Shown piece after piece: positions 49,251 through 58,261 of a stretch of DNA of 64,000 nt. The notes under the pieces are model-generated. The model saw only the letters and a program-made list of their open reading frames with translations. It made no database searches and was not told where the DNA came from. Origin of the DNA: an uncultured Oscillospiraceae bacterium (lineage in GTDB: Bacteria; Bacillota; Clostridia; Oscillospirales; Oscillospiraceae); contig CAKTVW010000001.1 of NCBI GenBank assembly GCA_934630495.1, forward strand, positions 40,276 to 104,275, given 5' to 3'. How positions within the stretch are numbered: position 1 is the stretch's first letter; each line of letters opens with the position of its first letter. Made by a program: the position numbers and the translations under genes.

Positions 49251-49868
49251 GTGGAGATATGGCTTTATATCGCCGGGGCGCTTGCCGCCTATCTGATCTC
49301 CGGCTGGAACCCGGCGATCACATTCTCAAAGGCGATCTATAAAACGGATATTCGTACCTGCGGAAGCAAAAATCCGGGATTTACAAACTTTAAGCGTTGT
49401 TTCGGAAACAAATGGGCATGGTTTGTTCTTGCGCTCGATCTGCTCAAGGCCGCGCTGGTCGTTCTGCTTTTCGCACAGGTGTTTGAGCTGCGCATGGGAC
49501 TTTATCAGATCGGCGCAGCCTTCACCGGTCTTTTCGCGGTTCTCGGACACGCTTACCCGGTCTGGTATCGGTTCAAGGGCGGAAAGGGCTTTCTCGTCAG
49601 TCTGTCGACCGTTTGGGTGACGGATTGGCGGGTCGGTCTGATCGTTACCGTGGTCATGGTCGTGCTGCTGCTCACGACAAAGTATATGTCGCTGGCAACG
49701 GTCGCGGCCACCCTGTGCAGCCCGCTGCTTCTGCTGCTGTTCCGTGCGCCGCTGTCCGCAGTTTTATTGAACACGGCAATGGTCGTCTTCGTGGCGCTGC
49801 GGCACCGCGAAAACTTCAAGCGCCTCATGGCGGGCACAGAATCAAAATTCACCCTGAGCGCGCACTGA
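49251..49868 (+). CDS. plsY: Acyl phosphate:glycerol-3-phosphate acyltransferase
   Basis: A 205-residue integral membrane enzyme with five helices. It transfers acyl from acyl phosphate to glycerol-3-phosphate. Conserved loops: GSKNPGFTNFKRCFG (usually GSGNxGATN), GHAYPVWYRFKGGKGF and the C-terminal RHRENFKRLMAGTESKF. GTG start with AAAGGAGGGG upstream, 13 bp after fakA. Confidence 0.95.
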   Translation: MEIWLYIAGALAAYLISGWNPAITFSKAIYKTDIRTCGSKNPGFTNFKRCFGNKWAWFVLALDLLKAALVVLLFAQVFELRMGLYQIGAAFTGLFAVLGHAYPVWYRFKGGKGFLVSLSTVWVTDWRVGLIVTVVMVVLLLTTKYMSLATVAATLCSPLLLLLFRAPLSAVLLNTAMVVFVALRHRENFKRLMAGTESKFTLSAH

Positions 49869-49896
49869 ACAAAAAGCGCTTTCGGAAAGGAGCCGT

Positions 49897-50817
49897 ATGA
49901 TGGCGGTAACGTACATACTCTATAACCCCTATTCCGGCGGCCCGGAAGCAAAAGCCGCGCTGAAAGCCCTGCGGGCCTCCCGGCACGACGCCGTTGCCAT
50001 CAATATCTGCCGTATCTCCCGCTACCGGACCTTTTTCGACGGACTGGAACCGGATGCCGCCGTGATCCTCTGCGGCGGAGACGGCACGCTGAACCACTTT
50101 GCCAACGGTGTGCAGGGGATCGACATTAAAAACGAGCTGTATTATTTCCCGACCGGCATCGGCAACGATTTTGCGCGGGATATCCGTCAAAAGCCCTTTT
50201 CCGAATCTCCGGTCTGCATTAACCCGTATTTCAAAAAGCTCCCGTGCGTAAACGTGAAGGGAGAGCGGCATTTATTCCTCAACAATGTCGGCTTCGGCAT
50301 CGACGGATATTGCTGCGAGTTCGGAGATATGCTGCGCGAAAAAAACGAAGAAAGCGAACGCTTCAAGCCGCTCAACTATGCAAAGATCGCCGTCAGGAGC
50401 CTGCTGTTTCACTATAAGCCGCGAACGGCTTCGGTGAGCGTCGACGGCAGACCGTACACCTTCAGAAGGGTATGGCTGGCGACGGTAATGAACGGCAGAT
50501 TCTACGGCGGCGGGATGATGGCCGCGCCCGAGCAGGATCGGCTGCGAAGAGACGGGAAAGTCTCTCTTGTGGTATTTCACGGCGTCGGCAAGCTCCGCGC
50601 ACTGATGATCTTTCCCTCCATTTTCAGGGGGAAACACACAAAGTATAAAAAGCACATGACGATTTTGGAGGGCAGCTCGATCCGGGTAGGCTTTGACCGT
50701 CCCGCCCCGCTCCAAGTAGACGGAGAGACCTTTCCGAACACGACGGCCTATTCCGTTCTGTCCGACGGCACGAGCCGCTTCACCGCATCCGAGCGGCGCA
50801 TCATTCCGGCCGTTTAG
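49897..50817 (+). CDS. Diacylglycerol kinase family lipid kinase
   Basis: A 306-residue soluble lipid kinase of the DgkB/YegS/LCB5 fold. The ATP loop VILCGGDGTLNHFANGVQ, the FPTGIGNDFARDI segment and FYGGGMMAAPEQDRLRRDGKVSL are all present. It would return diacylglycerol to phosphatidic acid. Lies between plsY and plsC in the operon. Ceramide- or undecaprenol-type substrates cannot be excluded. Confidence 0.92.
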   Translation: MMAVTYILYNPYSGGPEAKAALKALRASRHDAVAINICRISRYRTFFDGLEPDAAVILCGGDGTLNHFANGVQGIDIKNELYYFPTGIGNDFARDIRQKPFSESPVCINPYFKKLPCVNVKGERHLFLNNVGFGIDGYCCEFGDMLREKNEESERFKPLNYAKIAVRSLLFHYKPRTASVSVDGRPYTFRRVWLATVMNGRFYGGGMMAAPEQDRLRRDGKVSLVVFHGVGKLRALMIFPSIFRGKHTKYKKHMTILEGSSIRVGFDRPAPLQVDGETFPNTTAYSVLSDGTSRFTASERRIIPAV

Positions 50818-50844
50818 CGGCGCAGCGATACAGGGAGGTAAGAA

Positions 50845-51579
50845 ATGGTCCTTTTGTATATCCTGCTCGGGGTTCTCGCGGTCCTGCTGCTGTACATTTG
50901 TTTTCTTGCGATCTGCAGTCTGTTCGTCGACCCGAAAAAGACCTATCCCCATAACAGCCGTTTCTACCGCGCTCTGCTCTACAGCGCCTCGGCCGCTGCA
51001 TTAAAGCTGCTGCGAGTACGGGTACATACTACCGGGACAGAAAAGCTCCCGGAGGGCCAAAGACTGCTGTTCGTCGGGAACCATCGCTCCAATTTCGACC
51101 CGATCGTCCAGTGGCTTACGCTCAGGCCGTGGGAGATCGCGTTTCTGTCCAAAAAGGAGAATTTCAAGATCCCCTTTTTCGGACGTTTTATCCGGAAATG
51201 CTGTTTTCTGGTCATTGACCGCGAAAACCCGCGCAAAGCATTCGACACCGTCGTCAAGGCCTCCGCGCTGCTGCAAAGCGGCGAGGTTTCCATCGGCGTA
51301 TACCCGGAGGGCACTCGCAGCAAGAGCTGCGAGCTGCTTCCGTTTCATGACGGTGTTTTCCGCATTGCACAAAAGGCCGGCACGCCCATTGCGGTGATGG
51401 CCGTCAGCGGGACCGAGCAGATACATAAAAATGTTCTTCGCCGTCGTTCCGACGTATATCTGGATATCGTGCGGGTGATCCCGGCCGACGAGGTAAAGTC
51501 CTCGAACACGCACGTTCTGAGCAGCGTGATACAAAGCGCTCTAAGGGAAAGTCTCGCAGAAAGAACCTCGTCTTCGTAA
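50845..51579 (+). CDS. plsC: 1-acyl-glycerol-3-phosphate acyltransferase
   Basis: A 244-residue enzyme with one N-terminal helix (2-25). The catalytic motif is GNHRSNFDPI (His80-x4-Asp85), with YPEGTRSKSCELLPFHDG as acceptor-binding motif. It acylates the PlsY product to phosphatidic acid, closing the fatty acid-to-PA route encoded by the preceding four genes. Confidence 0.94.
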   Translation: MVLLYILLGVLAVLLLYICFLAICSLFVDPKKTYPHNSRFYRALLYSASAAALKLLRVRVHTTGTEKLPEGQRLLFVGNHRSNFDPIVQWLTLRPWEIAFLSKKENFKIPFFGRFIRKCCFLVIDRENPRKAFDTVVKASALLQSGEVSIGVYPEGTRSKSCELLPFHDGVFRIAQKAGTPIAVMAVSGTEQIHKNVLRRRSDVYLDIVRVIPADEVKSSNTHVLSSVIQSALRESLAERTSSS

Positions 51580-51744
51580 TACGAATACCTGAGCAAAAAT
51601 CGTTATTCCGATCCGCCTACGCCGCGGCGGCGGTCATAAAGGCATTGCATGTTTTCGTTTTTTCATCAGATTCCTGTTTAAGGCGCGTTTTCTTAACGAT
51701 CGGCACCTTATCAGCTTCTTTTTTCAATCGCAGGAGGGTCATAC

Positions 51745-54700
51745 ATGAAGAAATACCGCGCCGGGATCGACATCGGTTCCACGACCGTCAAGCTTGTAAT
51801 ACTCGACGATGCCGACAAAATTCTCTACGGCGAATACAGGCGTCATCAGGCGCATACGCAGGAGACCCTTACGGCTCTGTTGACGGAGGCCAAGGCCGCC
51901 GTCGGCGAATGCGAATTGCTGATCCGTATTACCGGCTCCGGCTCCATCAATCTCGGAAAAGCGCTGGCGATCCCGTTCGTTCAGGAGGTCGTCGCCGTCG
52001 CCGCCGCGCTGAAAAAGCGCGCGCCGCAGACCGATGTCGCGATCGAGCTGGGCGGCGAGGACGCGAAGATCATTTACTTTACAGGCGGCTTGGAGGAGCG
52101 GATGAACGGCGTCTGCGCAGGCGGGACCGGCTCCTTTATCGACCAGATGGCGGCTCTCCTGCAAACCGATGCCGCCGGGCTGGATCGAGAGGCCGCGCAT
52201 TACAGGCAGCTCTACCCCATCGCCGCACGGTGCGGCGTGTTTGCCAAAACGGACATTCAGCCGCTCATCAACGAGGGCGCCACAAAGGCCGACCTTGCCG
52301 CCTCGATCTTTCAGTCAGTCGTCAACCAGACGATCTCCGGCCTCGCCTGCGGAAAGCCGATCCGGGGCTGCGTGGCATTTCTCGGCGGCCCGCTGCATTT
52401 CCTCCCGGAGCTGAAAAAAGCGTTCGTTCGGACCCTGCGTCTGACGGAGGAAACGACCGTCGACCCGCCCGACTCGCACCTTTTTGCCGCGATGGGCGCC
52501 GCGATGGAAGAGGACGAAGCCGATGCCGTACCGATCGACGCATTGATCGAGCGCCTGAAGGACGGTGTCGCGCTCTTCTTTGAGATGCCGCGTCTCCCGG
52601 CTCTCTTTGCAGATCAAGCGGAATATGCGCGCTTCTGCGCCCGTCACGGCAAGGCATCCGTTGCGCGGGGCGAGCTGGCCTCCTATCGCGGCAACTGTTT
52701 TCTGGGGATCGACGCGGGTTCGACGACCACCAAAATGGCCCTGATCGGCGAAAACGGTGAGCTGCTGTATTCCTTCTATACGAATAACAACGGCAGCCCT
52801 ATCGAAGCGGCAAAGGCAGGCATCGCCCGACTGCGGAAGGAGCTGCCGGAGGGTGCGAGGATCGTGCGCTCCTGCTCTACCGGCTACGGAGAGGCACTGC
52901 TGAAATCCGCCTTTTCGCTGGACGAGGGCGAGGTCGAGACCATCGCGCACTGCACCGCGGCTTCCTTTTTTGACCCCGAGGTAGACTGCGTGCTGGATAT
53001 CGGCGGGCAGGATATGAAGTGCATCCGACTGAAAAACGGAGCGGTGGACAGCATCATGCTCAACGAGGCCTGTTCTTCCGGGTGCGGCTCCTTTATCGAG
53101 AATTTTGCAAACTCTCTCGGCTACAGCGCGGAGGAATTTGCGCAGACGGCGTTCTTTGCCAAAGATCCGGTCGATCTCGGCACCCGATGCACCGTTTTTA
53201 TGAACTCCAACGTCAAGCAGGCACAAAAAGAGGGCGCTTCCGTCTCGGACATTTCCGCCGGGCTTGCCTATTCCGTCATCAAAAACGCGCTGTACAAGGT
53301 CATTAAGCTTTCCTCGGCCGAGGAGCTTGGGCAGCACATCGTCGTTCAGGGCGGCACCTTTCACAACCGGGCAGTTCTGCGCGCGTTCGAGACGATCGCG
53401 GGAGCCGAGGTGGTCTGTCCGGACATCGCCGGCGTGATGGGCGCGTTCGGCGCGGCGCTGATCGCCAAAAGAGACTACAACGGCACGCCCACACAGATGC
53501 TGACCCTGCCACAGATTGAAGCGCTCACCTACTCCTCCGCCTCCGTCCGCTGCGGCGGCTGTCCGAACCGCTGTATGCTGACGGTGAACACCTTCGACGG
53601 AAATCGACGCCATATCACGGGGAATCGCTGCGAAAAGCCGCTCGGCAGCGCCGGGCAGAAAAAAGCGGCCCCCAACCTCGTAGAATACAAGCGGCAGAGA
53701 ATATTCGGCTACGCCCCGCTTTCGGAGCAGGAGGCCGTCAGAGGGGTGATAGGGATCCCCCGCGTGCTGAACATGTATGAGAACTATCCCTTTTGGGCGA
53801 CCTTTTTTCAGCACCTGAAATTCCGCGTCGTCCTTTCGCCGTTTGCAAGCCGAAAAATCTACTCGCTCGGCATGGAATCCATTCCGTCCGAATCGGAATG
53901 CTATCCCGCAAAGCTGGCGCACGGCCATGTTCAATGGCTGATCGATCAGGGGATCGGAACGATCTTCCATCCGTGCGTTTTTTACGAGCATCAGGAAACG
54001 CCGAGTGCGCAGAACCATTTTAACTGCCCCATCGTAGTCTCCTACCCGGAGAATATCAAGAACAATATGGAGGCCGTCACGGACGGGAGCGTGCGTTATA
54101 TCCGCCCGTTTATCGCTCTCACCGACGAAAAAACGGCCGCCGACCGTCTGGTGCGGCTCTGCCGCGAGGAGTGGGGCATTCCCGCGCGAGAGGTCCGCGC
54201 CGCCGTTCGGGCAGCATGGGCCGAGCAGCTTCGGGCAAAGGCGGATATCCGCGCGGAGGGCGAGCGGCTTTTGACACGGCTTGCGCAGTCCGGAGAACGC
54301 GGGATCGTGCTGGCCGGACGTCCGTATCACATCGACCCGGAGATCAACCACGGCATTCCCGAGCTGATCGCCTCCTACGGGCTTGCCGTCCTTACCGAGG
54401 ACAGTCTGCCGTTGGGCTCCGCGCCGACGCGCTCACTGCGCGTCGTGGACCAATGGGTGTATCATTCGCGGCTGTATAACGCGGCGGAATTTGTCTGTCG
54501 GCATGAAAATCTCGAGCTGATCCAGCTCAATTCCTTCGGCTGCGGTCTGGATGCCGTCACGACGGATCAGGTAAACGAAATTCTGGAGGCATCGGGAAAG
54601 CTGTACACCCTCCTGAAGATTGATGAGGTCGCAAATCTCGGCGCGGTGCGCATCCGCATCCGCAGTCTGCTTTCGGCCATGAATATGCGTCGGCAGACCG

Positions 54701-55980
54701 CACACGAAGCCGACGCAAAGCTCTCTTATGCCTATCATCGGGCCGAGTTTACAAAGAAAATGCGGGAGGAAGGCTATACGATCCTTGCCCCGCAGATGAG
54801 TCCGATCCATTTCGACATTTTAGAGCCGGTATTCCGAAAGCACGGTTACAATCTGGTAATTCTGGACAACGACAATCGAAGCGCCGTGAACGCCGGATTA
54901 AAGTACGTCAATAACGACGCCTGCTATCCGTCCATCACCATGGTCGGACAGTTTATGGATGCCGTTCTCTCGGGGAAATACGACACCGACCGCTTGGCGA
55001 TCATCATGACGCAGACGGGCGGCTGCTGCCGCGCCAGCAACTACGTTTCCTTTATCCGCCGCGCGCTGGACAAGGCGGGCTATTCGCATATACCGGTCAT
55101 TTCCCTGAATGCCAACGGAATGGAGAAAAATGAGGGCTTCCGTCCGTCCGTGGGATTGATCGCGGACGCCGCAAGGTCGATCGTCTACGGCGACCTTTTC
55201 ATGCGGTGTCTCTACCGTGTACGGCCTTATGAGCTGACGCCCGGCTCGGCGGACGCGCTGCACCGCAAATGGCGGGATATCTGCATCGATTCGCTGACAA
55301 ATCCCAAAACGCCGTATCGTTACCGTGCTGTCTGCCGTGGGATCGTGGAGGCCTTCGACGCCTTCCCGATCGACGAAAGCATCCGCAAGCCGCGCGTCGG
55401 CATCGTCGGCGAGATCATGGTCAAATATATGCCGATGGCCAACAATCACCTTGTCGACCTGCTCGAGCGCGAGGGGGCCGAGGCCGTCGTCCCCGATCTG
55501 CTGGATTTCTTCAACTACTGCGTGATCGGCTCGGAATATAAGACGGAATTTCTCGGCGGGAAACGTTCTTCGGTCGTTATTTCAAAAGCTGCGGTCAAGC
55601 TGATCGCCGCACTGCGTAAGCCTGCAACCGACGCACTGAAAAAAAGCAAGCGCTTCGACGCGCCTCTTTCCGTTTACCAAATCGCCGAAATGACAAAGCC
55701 GTTTTTGTCCTTGGGCAATCAGTACGGCGAGGGTTGGTTCCTAGCCGGTGAAATGATCGAGCTGATCACGCACGGAACGCCGAACATCGTCTGCATTCAG
55801 CCGTTTGCATGTCTGCCGAATCATGTCGTGGGCAAGGGCGTCATCAAGGCGCTGAAGCGGGCGTATCCGCAGAGCAACATTGCCGCGGTAGACTACGACC
55901 CCGGCGCCAGCGAGGTCAATCAGCTCAACCGCATCAAGCTGATGCTCTCGGCGGCAAAGAAGAATATGAAGGACCGATAA
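51745..55980 (+). CDS. Giant 2-hydroxyacyl-CoA dehydratase activase-related protein
   Basis: A 1,411-residue cytosolic protein. Two ASKHA ATPase domains of the BadF/BcrA/HgdC type lie at about 4-270 (AGIDIGSTTVKLVIL) and 315-590 (LGIDAGSTTTKMALIG). The second has CSSGCGSFIE, where the dimer-bridging 4Fe-4S Cys would sit; the first instead has CAGGTGSFID. A Cys cluster follows (RCGGCPNRCML, about 597), then a DUF2229-like domain (about 665-900) and an HgdB/D-like dehydratase domain with TGGCCRASNY near 1095. It may be a self-contained activase plus acceptor; the reaction is unknown. Ribosome site AGGAGGG. Confidence 0.9.
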   Translation: MKKYRAGIDIGSTTVKLVILDDADKILYGEYRRHQAHTQETLTALLTEAKAAVGECELLIRITGSGSINLGKALAIPFVQEVVAVAAALKKRAPQTDVAIELGGEDAKIIYFTGGLEERMNGVCAGGTGSFIDQMAALLQTDAAGLDREAAHYRQLYPIAARCGVFAKTDIQPLINEGATKADLAASIFQSVVNQTISGLACGKPIRGCVAFLGGPLHFLPELKKAFVRTLRLTEETTVDPPDSHLFAAMGAAMEEDEADAVPIDALIERLKDGVALFFEMPRLPALFADQAEYARFCARHGKASVARGELASYRGNCFLGIDAGSTTTKMALIGENGELLYSFYTNNNGSPIEAAKAGIARLRKELPEGARIVRSCSTGYGEALLKSAFSLDEGEVETIAHCTAASFFDPEVDCVLDIGGQDMKCIRLKNGAVDSIMLNEACSSGCGSFIENFANSLGYSAEEFAQTAFFAKDPVDLGTRCTVFMNSNVKQAQKEGASVSDISAGLAYSVIKNALYKVIKLSSAEELGQHIVVQGGTFHNRAVLRAFETIAGAEVVCPDIAGVMGAFGAALIAKRDYNGTPTQMLTLPQIEALTYSSASVRCGGCPNRCMLTVNTFDGNRRHITGNRCEKPLGSAGQKKAAPNLVEYKRQRIFGYAPLSEQEAVRGVIGIPRVLNMYENYPFWATFFQHLKFRVVLSPFASRKIYSLGMESIPSESECYPAKLAHGHVQWLIDQGIGTIFHPCVFYEHQETPSAQNHFNCPIVVSYPENIKNNMEAVTDGSVRYIRPFIALTDEKTAADRLVRLCREEWGIPAREVRAAVRAAWAEQLRAKADIRAEGERLLTRLAQSGERGIVLAGRPYHIDPEINHGIPELIASYGLAVLTEDSLPLGSAPTRSLRVVDQWVYHSRLYNAAEFVCRHENLELIQLNSFGCGLDAVTTDQVNEILEASGKLYTLLKIDEVANLGAVRIRIRSLLSAMNMRRQTAHEADAKLSYAYHRAEFTKKMREEGYTILAPQMSPIHFDILEPVFRKHGYNLVILDNDNRSAVNAGLKYVNNDACYPSITMVGQFMDAVLSGKYDTDRLAIIMTQTGGCCRASNYVSFIRRALDKAGYSHIPVISLNANGMEKNEGFRPSVGLIADAARSIVYGDLFMRCLYRVRPYELTPGSADALHRKWRDICIDSLTNPKTPYRYRAVCRGIVEAFDAFPIDESIRKPRVGIVGEIMVKYMPMANNHLVDLLEREGAEAVVPDLLDFFNYCVIGSEYKTEFLGGKRSSVVISKAAVKLIAALRKPATDALKKSKRFDAPLSVYQIAEMTKPFLSLGNQYGEGWFLAGEMIELITHGTPNIVCIQPFACLPNHVVGKGVIKALKRAYPQSNIAAVDYDPGASEVNQLNRIKLMLSAAKKNMKDR

Positions 55981-55990
55981 AGTACAAACC

Positions 55991-56042
55991 GCCCCGTCGG
56001 AAACCGCGTCTGCCGAACAGGCAGGGCCGTCTCCGACGGGGC
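55991..56042. terminator. Bidirectional terminator hairpin
   Basis: GCCCCGTCGGA (55991-56001) pairs with TCCGACGGGGC (56032-56042), with an inner CTGCC/GGCAG stem, between convergent genes; not invaded by the repeat. Confidence 0.75.
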
Positions 56043-56080
56043 AGCTTATTATATTTCCGCAATTCACAGTGAAAACGCGG

Positions 56081-56617
56081 CTATTCCCGCTCGGCAAGGT
56101 ATCGGCGAAAGGCATCGGTCATCGACCAGTATTGAACGCCCCAATGCTCGAAATCCCACTGCTGCATATAATCGTTGCATTCATAATCGACATAAAACAG
56201 CGTCTCCTCCCGAACGACGAAATTCGTCGGGAAATAATCGATATTCGTACCCGCGGCATAGAGTCGGCGGCACAGCTCCTCAATCTGCCGATAATAGGCC
56301 TCCCGCATTTTTCCGCAGCGGACAAGCTCGAACACGGTTTCACCCGGGATGTACTCCTTCAGGATACGCTCGGCGGCGATATCAGCGTCCAGGAGCTTCG
56401 GCATCGGTACGCCGATCGTCTTGAGGCGTTCATAGTCATGCAGCTCGGCGGCCAGCTTGTCTCCGAACTGATAGTAGGCGCACGGCTCATGATGGATCTG
56501 CTTGACGACATACAGCGTCTCGCCGTCACGCGCCAGATAGGAATAGCCGCCCTTTCCCTTCCCGAGCAGACGCTCGATGAGAAAGCGCCTGCCGTTGACC
56601 GTAATACTGTCTTCCAT
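56081..56617 (-). CDS. Small kinase-like protein
   Basis: A 178-residue compact protein-kinase/aminoglycoside-kinase-like fold. Gly-rich loop LLGKGKGGYSYL, Lys in YVVKQIH, Glu in AAELHDYERL, catalytic-loop equivalent NIDYFPTNFVV (Asp and Asn kept, the usual His is Asn) and metal Asp in YVDYECND. The ATG has AAGGAG 5 nt upstream. Substrate unknown; at this size it may phosphorylate a small molecule or a protein. Confidence 0.8.
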   Translation of the reverse strand: MEDSITVNGRRFLIERLLGKGKGGYSYLARDGETLYVVKQIHHEPCAYYQFGDKLAAELHDYERLKTIGVPMPKLLDADIAAERILKEYIPGETVFELVRCGKMREAYYRQIEELCRRLYAAGTNIDYFPTNFVVREETLFYVDYECNDYMQQWDFEHWGVQYWSMTDAFRRYLAERE

Positions 56618-56649
56618 AGTCACTCCTTGTTCGTCTGCACAGCCAGCCG

Positions 56650-57513
56650 CTATCCGTCTATTTTTTCGTAAACGTTGCAGGCGTCCCAGATGCGTTCAAG
56701 CTTTTCAAACGTCTGCGCCGTCTCCTGTTTTCTCCGCTTTGCCACGCAGACCACCAGCGCATTGATCACGCTCATCGGCGCGACCATCGAATCGACCAGA
56801 GAAACCATGCCGCTCTTGGCACACAGCGGATAGTCCGCGCTGCGGGCCAGCGGAGAGGACACACAGTCCGTCAGCGCAATGGTCGTTGCGCCCGCCTTGC
56901 GTCCGTACTCCATCGCGCGTACCGTCGCGGAGGAATAGCGCGGAAAGCTGATGCCGATGAGCACGTCGCTCGGAGAAATACGCACGATCTGCTCGAGCAT
57001 CTCGCTGTCCGAAGCGGAGGTGAGCAGCCGTACGTCGTCGAACATATAGTGGAAATAATAGCTCAGAAAATATGCCAGCGCCGAGGAGGAACGAACGCCG
57101 AGAATGTAGATCCTTCGGCAGCTCAGCAGCGCCTCCACCGCGCCTTCAAACGCACTGCGGTCTATTTCGTCCAGCGTCGTGCGGATGCGGTCGGTATCGG
57201 CCTGCAGGACCGACGTGAGCACGTCGCCCTCGGCAATGCGGCTCTCTCCGACCTCGATGCGCTGCACGGAGGTCAGGCGGTTGAGCACCATCTCCTGAAG
57301 TGCCTTCTGCATCTCCGGGTAGCCGTCATAGCCCAAGATCGCCGCGAACCGCACCACGGTCGACTCCGACACCTGCACAGTCTTTCCCAGCGCACCGGCT
57401 GTTTGGAACGCAGCCTTGTCGTACTCCTTCAGAATGTATTCGGCGATGCGTTTTTGTCCCTTTGAAAACGCACCGAGCTTATTATGTATGCTGGCAAGAA
57501 TATCCGCAGTCAC
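56650..57513 (-). CDS. MurR/RpiR family transcriptional regulator
   Basis: A 287-residue regulator with an N-terminal HTH (about 1-77; FQTAGALGKTVQVSESTVVRFAAILGYDGYPEMQ) and a sugar-phosphate-binding SIS domain (about 120-260). Such proteins sense phosphosugars. No sugar operon is adjacent; it is the last gene of the scpA operon and starts at a GTG overlapping the rluB stop by 4 bp, with GGAGG upstream. Confidence 0.93.
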   Translation of the reverse strand: MTADILASIHNKLGAFSKGQKRIAEYILKEYDKAAFQTAGALGKTVQVSESTVVRFAAILGYDGYPEMQKALQEMVLNRLTSVQRIEVGESRIAEGDVLTSVLQADTDRIRTTLDEIDRSAFEGAVEALLSCRRIYILGVRSSSALAYFLSYYFHYMFDDVRLLTSASDSEMLEQIVRISPSDVLIGISFPRYSSATVRAMEYGRKAGATTIALTDCVSSPLARSADYPLCAKSGMVSLVDSMVAPMSVINALVVCVAKRRKQETAQTFEKLERIWDACNVYEKIDG

Positions 57514-58223
57514 AGTCCCGCCTCCTTTTGAAGCTCCGCGACCTCCATGTCGCTCAGATATCGCCACGCGCCGACCGCAAGCGTTCCCAACGTCAAGCTG
57601 CCCTCGCGCACTCGGCGCAGCCGCGCGACACGAAGTCCCGCCGCCTCGCACATGCGCCGCACCTGTCGGTTTCGGCCCTCGTGGATCACAATCTCAAATG
57701 TCGTCTTATCGCCGCTCTGCCGCACAAGGCGTACCTCCGGCGGACTTATCATTCTTCCGTCCAATTCGATCGGACGCAGCAGCAGCGCGTCCGATCCTTC
57801 CGTCGCTCCGCGCACTGTCACCTCATAAGCCTTTTGAATTTCACGGCGCGGATGCATCAGGCGGTCGGCAAGCGCACCGTCATTGGTAAAGAGCAGCAGG
57901 CCCTCCGAATCGCGGTCGAGACGTCCGATCGGATACACGCGCTGCCCGCAATCGACCAGCTCTGCCGCCGTCCTTCTCCCCAGCTCGTCGGAAAGCGTCG
58001 TCACAAAGCCGCGCGGCTTGTTGAGCATCAGATAGACCGTCTTCTGCATCGGTGGGAGCGGACGGCCGCTGACCGTAATTCGGTCCTTCTCGGGGTCTGC
58101 GCAGTCGCCGATCGAGGCCGTTCTGCCGTTGACGCAGACAGCCCCCGCCTCGATCAGCTTTTCGGCGCCGCGTCGGGACGCAACGCCCCGCGCAGACAGG
58201 ATCTTCTGTAGACGTTCCGTCAT
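57510..58223 (-). CDS. rluB: rRNA pseudouridine synthase (RluB/RsuA family)
   Basis: A 237-residue enzyme with an N-terminal S4 domain (MTERLQKILSARGVASRRGAEKLIEAG) and the pseudouridine synthase domain with catalytic Asp in PIGRLDRDSEGLLLFTNDG and the C-terminal EGRNRQVRRMC motif. It modifies 23S rRNA, probably near position 2605. Next to scpAB as in many Firmicutes. ATG at 58223 with GAGGGG. Confidence 0.94.
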   Translation of the reverse strand: MTERLQKILSARGVASRRGAEKLIEAGAVCVNGRTASIGDCADPEKDRITVSGRPLPPMQKTVYLMLNKPRGFVTTLSDELGRRTAAELVDCGQRVYPIGRLDRDSEGLLLFTNDGALADRLMHPRREIQKAYEVTVRGATEGSDALLLRPIELDGRMISPPEVRLVRQSGDKTTFEIVIHEGRNRQVRRMCEAAGLRVARLRRVREGSLTLGTLAVGAWRYLSDMEVAELQKEAGL

Positions 58224-58261
58224 GTTTCCCCTCTTTCTGTCGGACGCGCCGCGTACATCAA

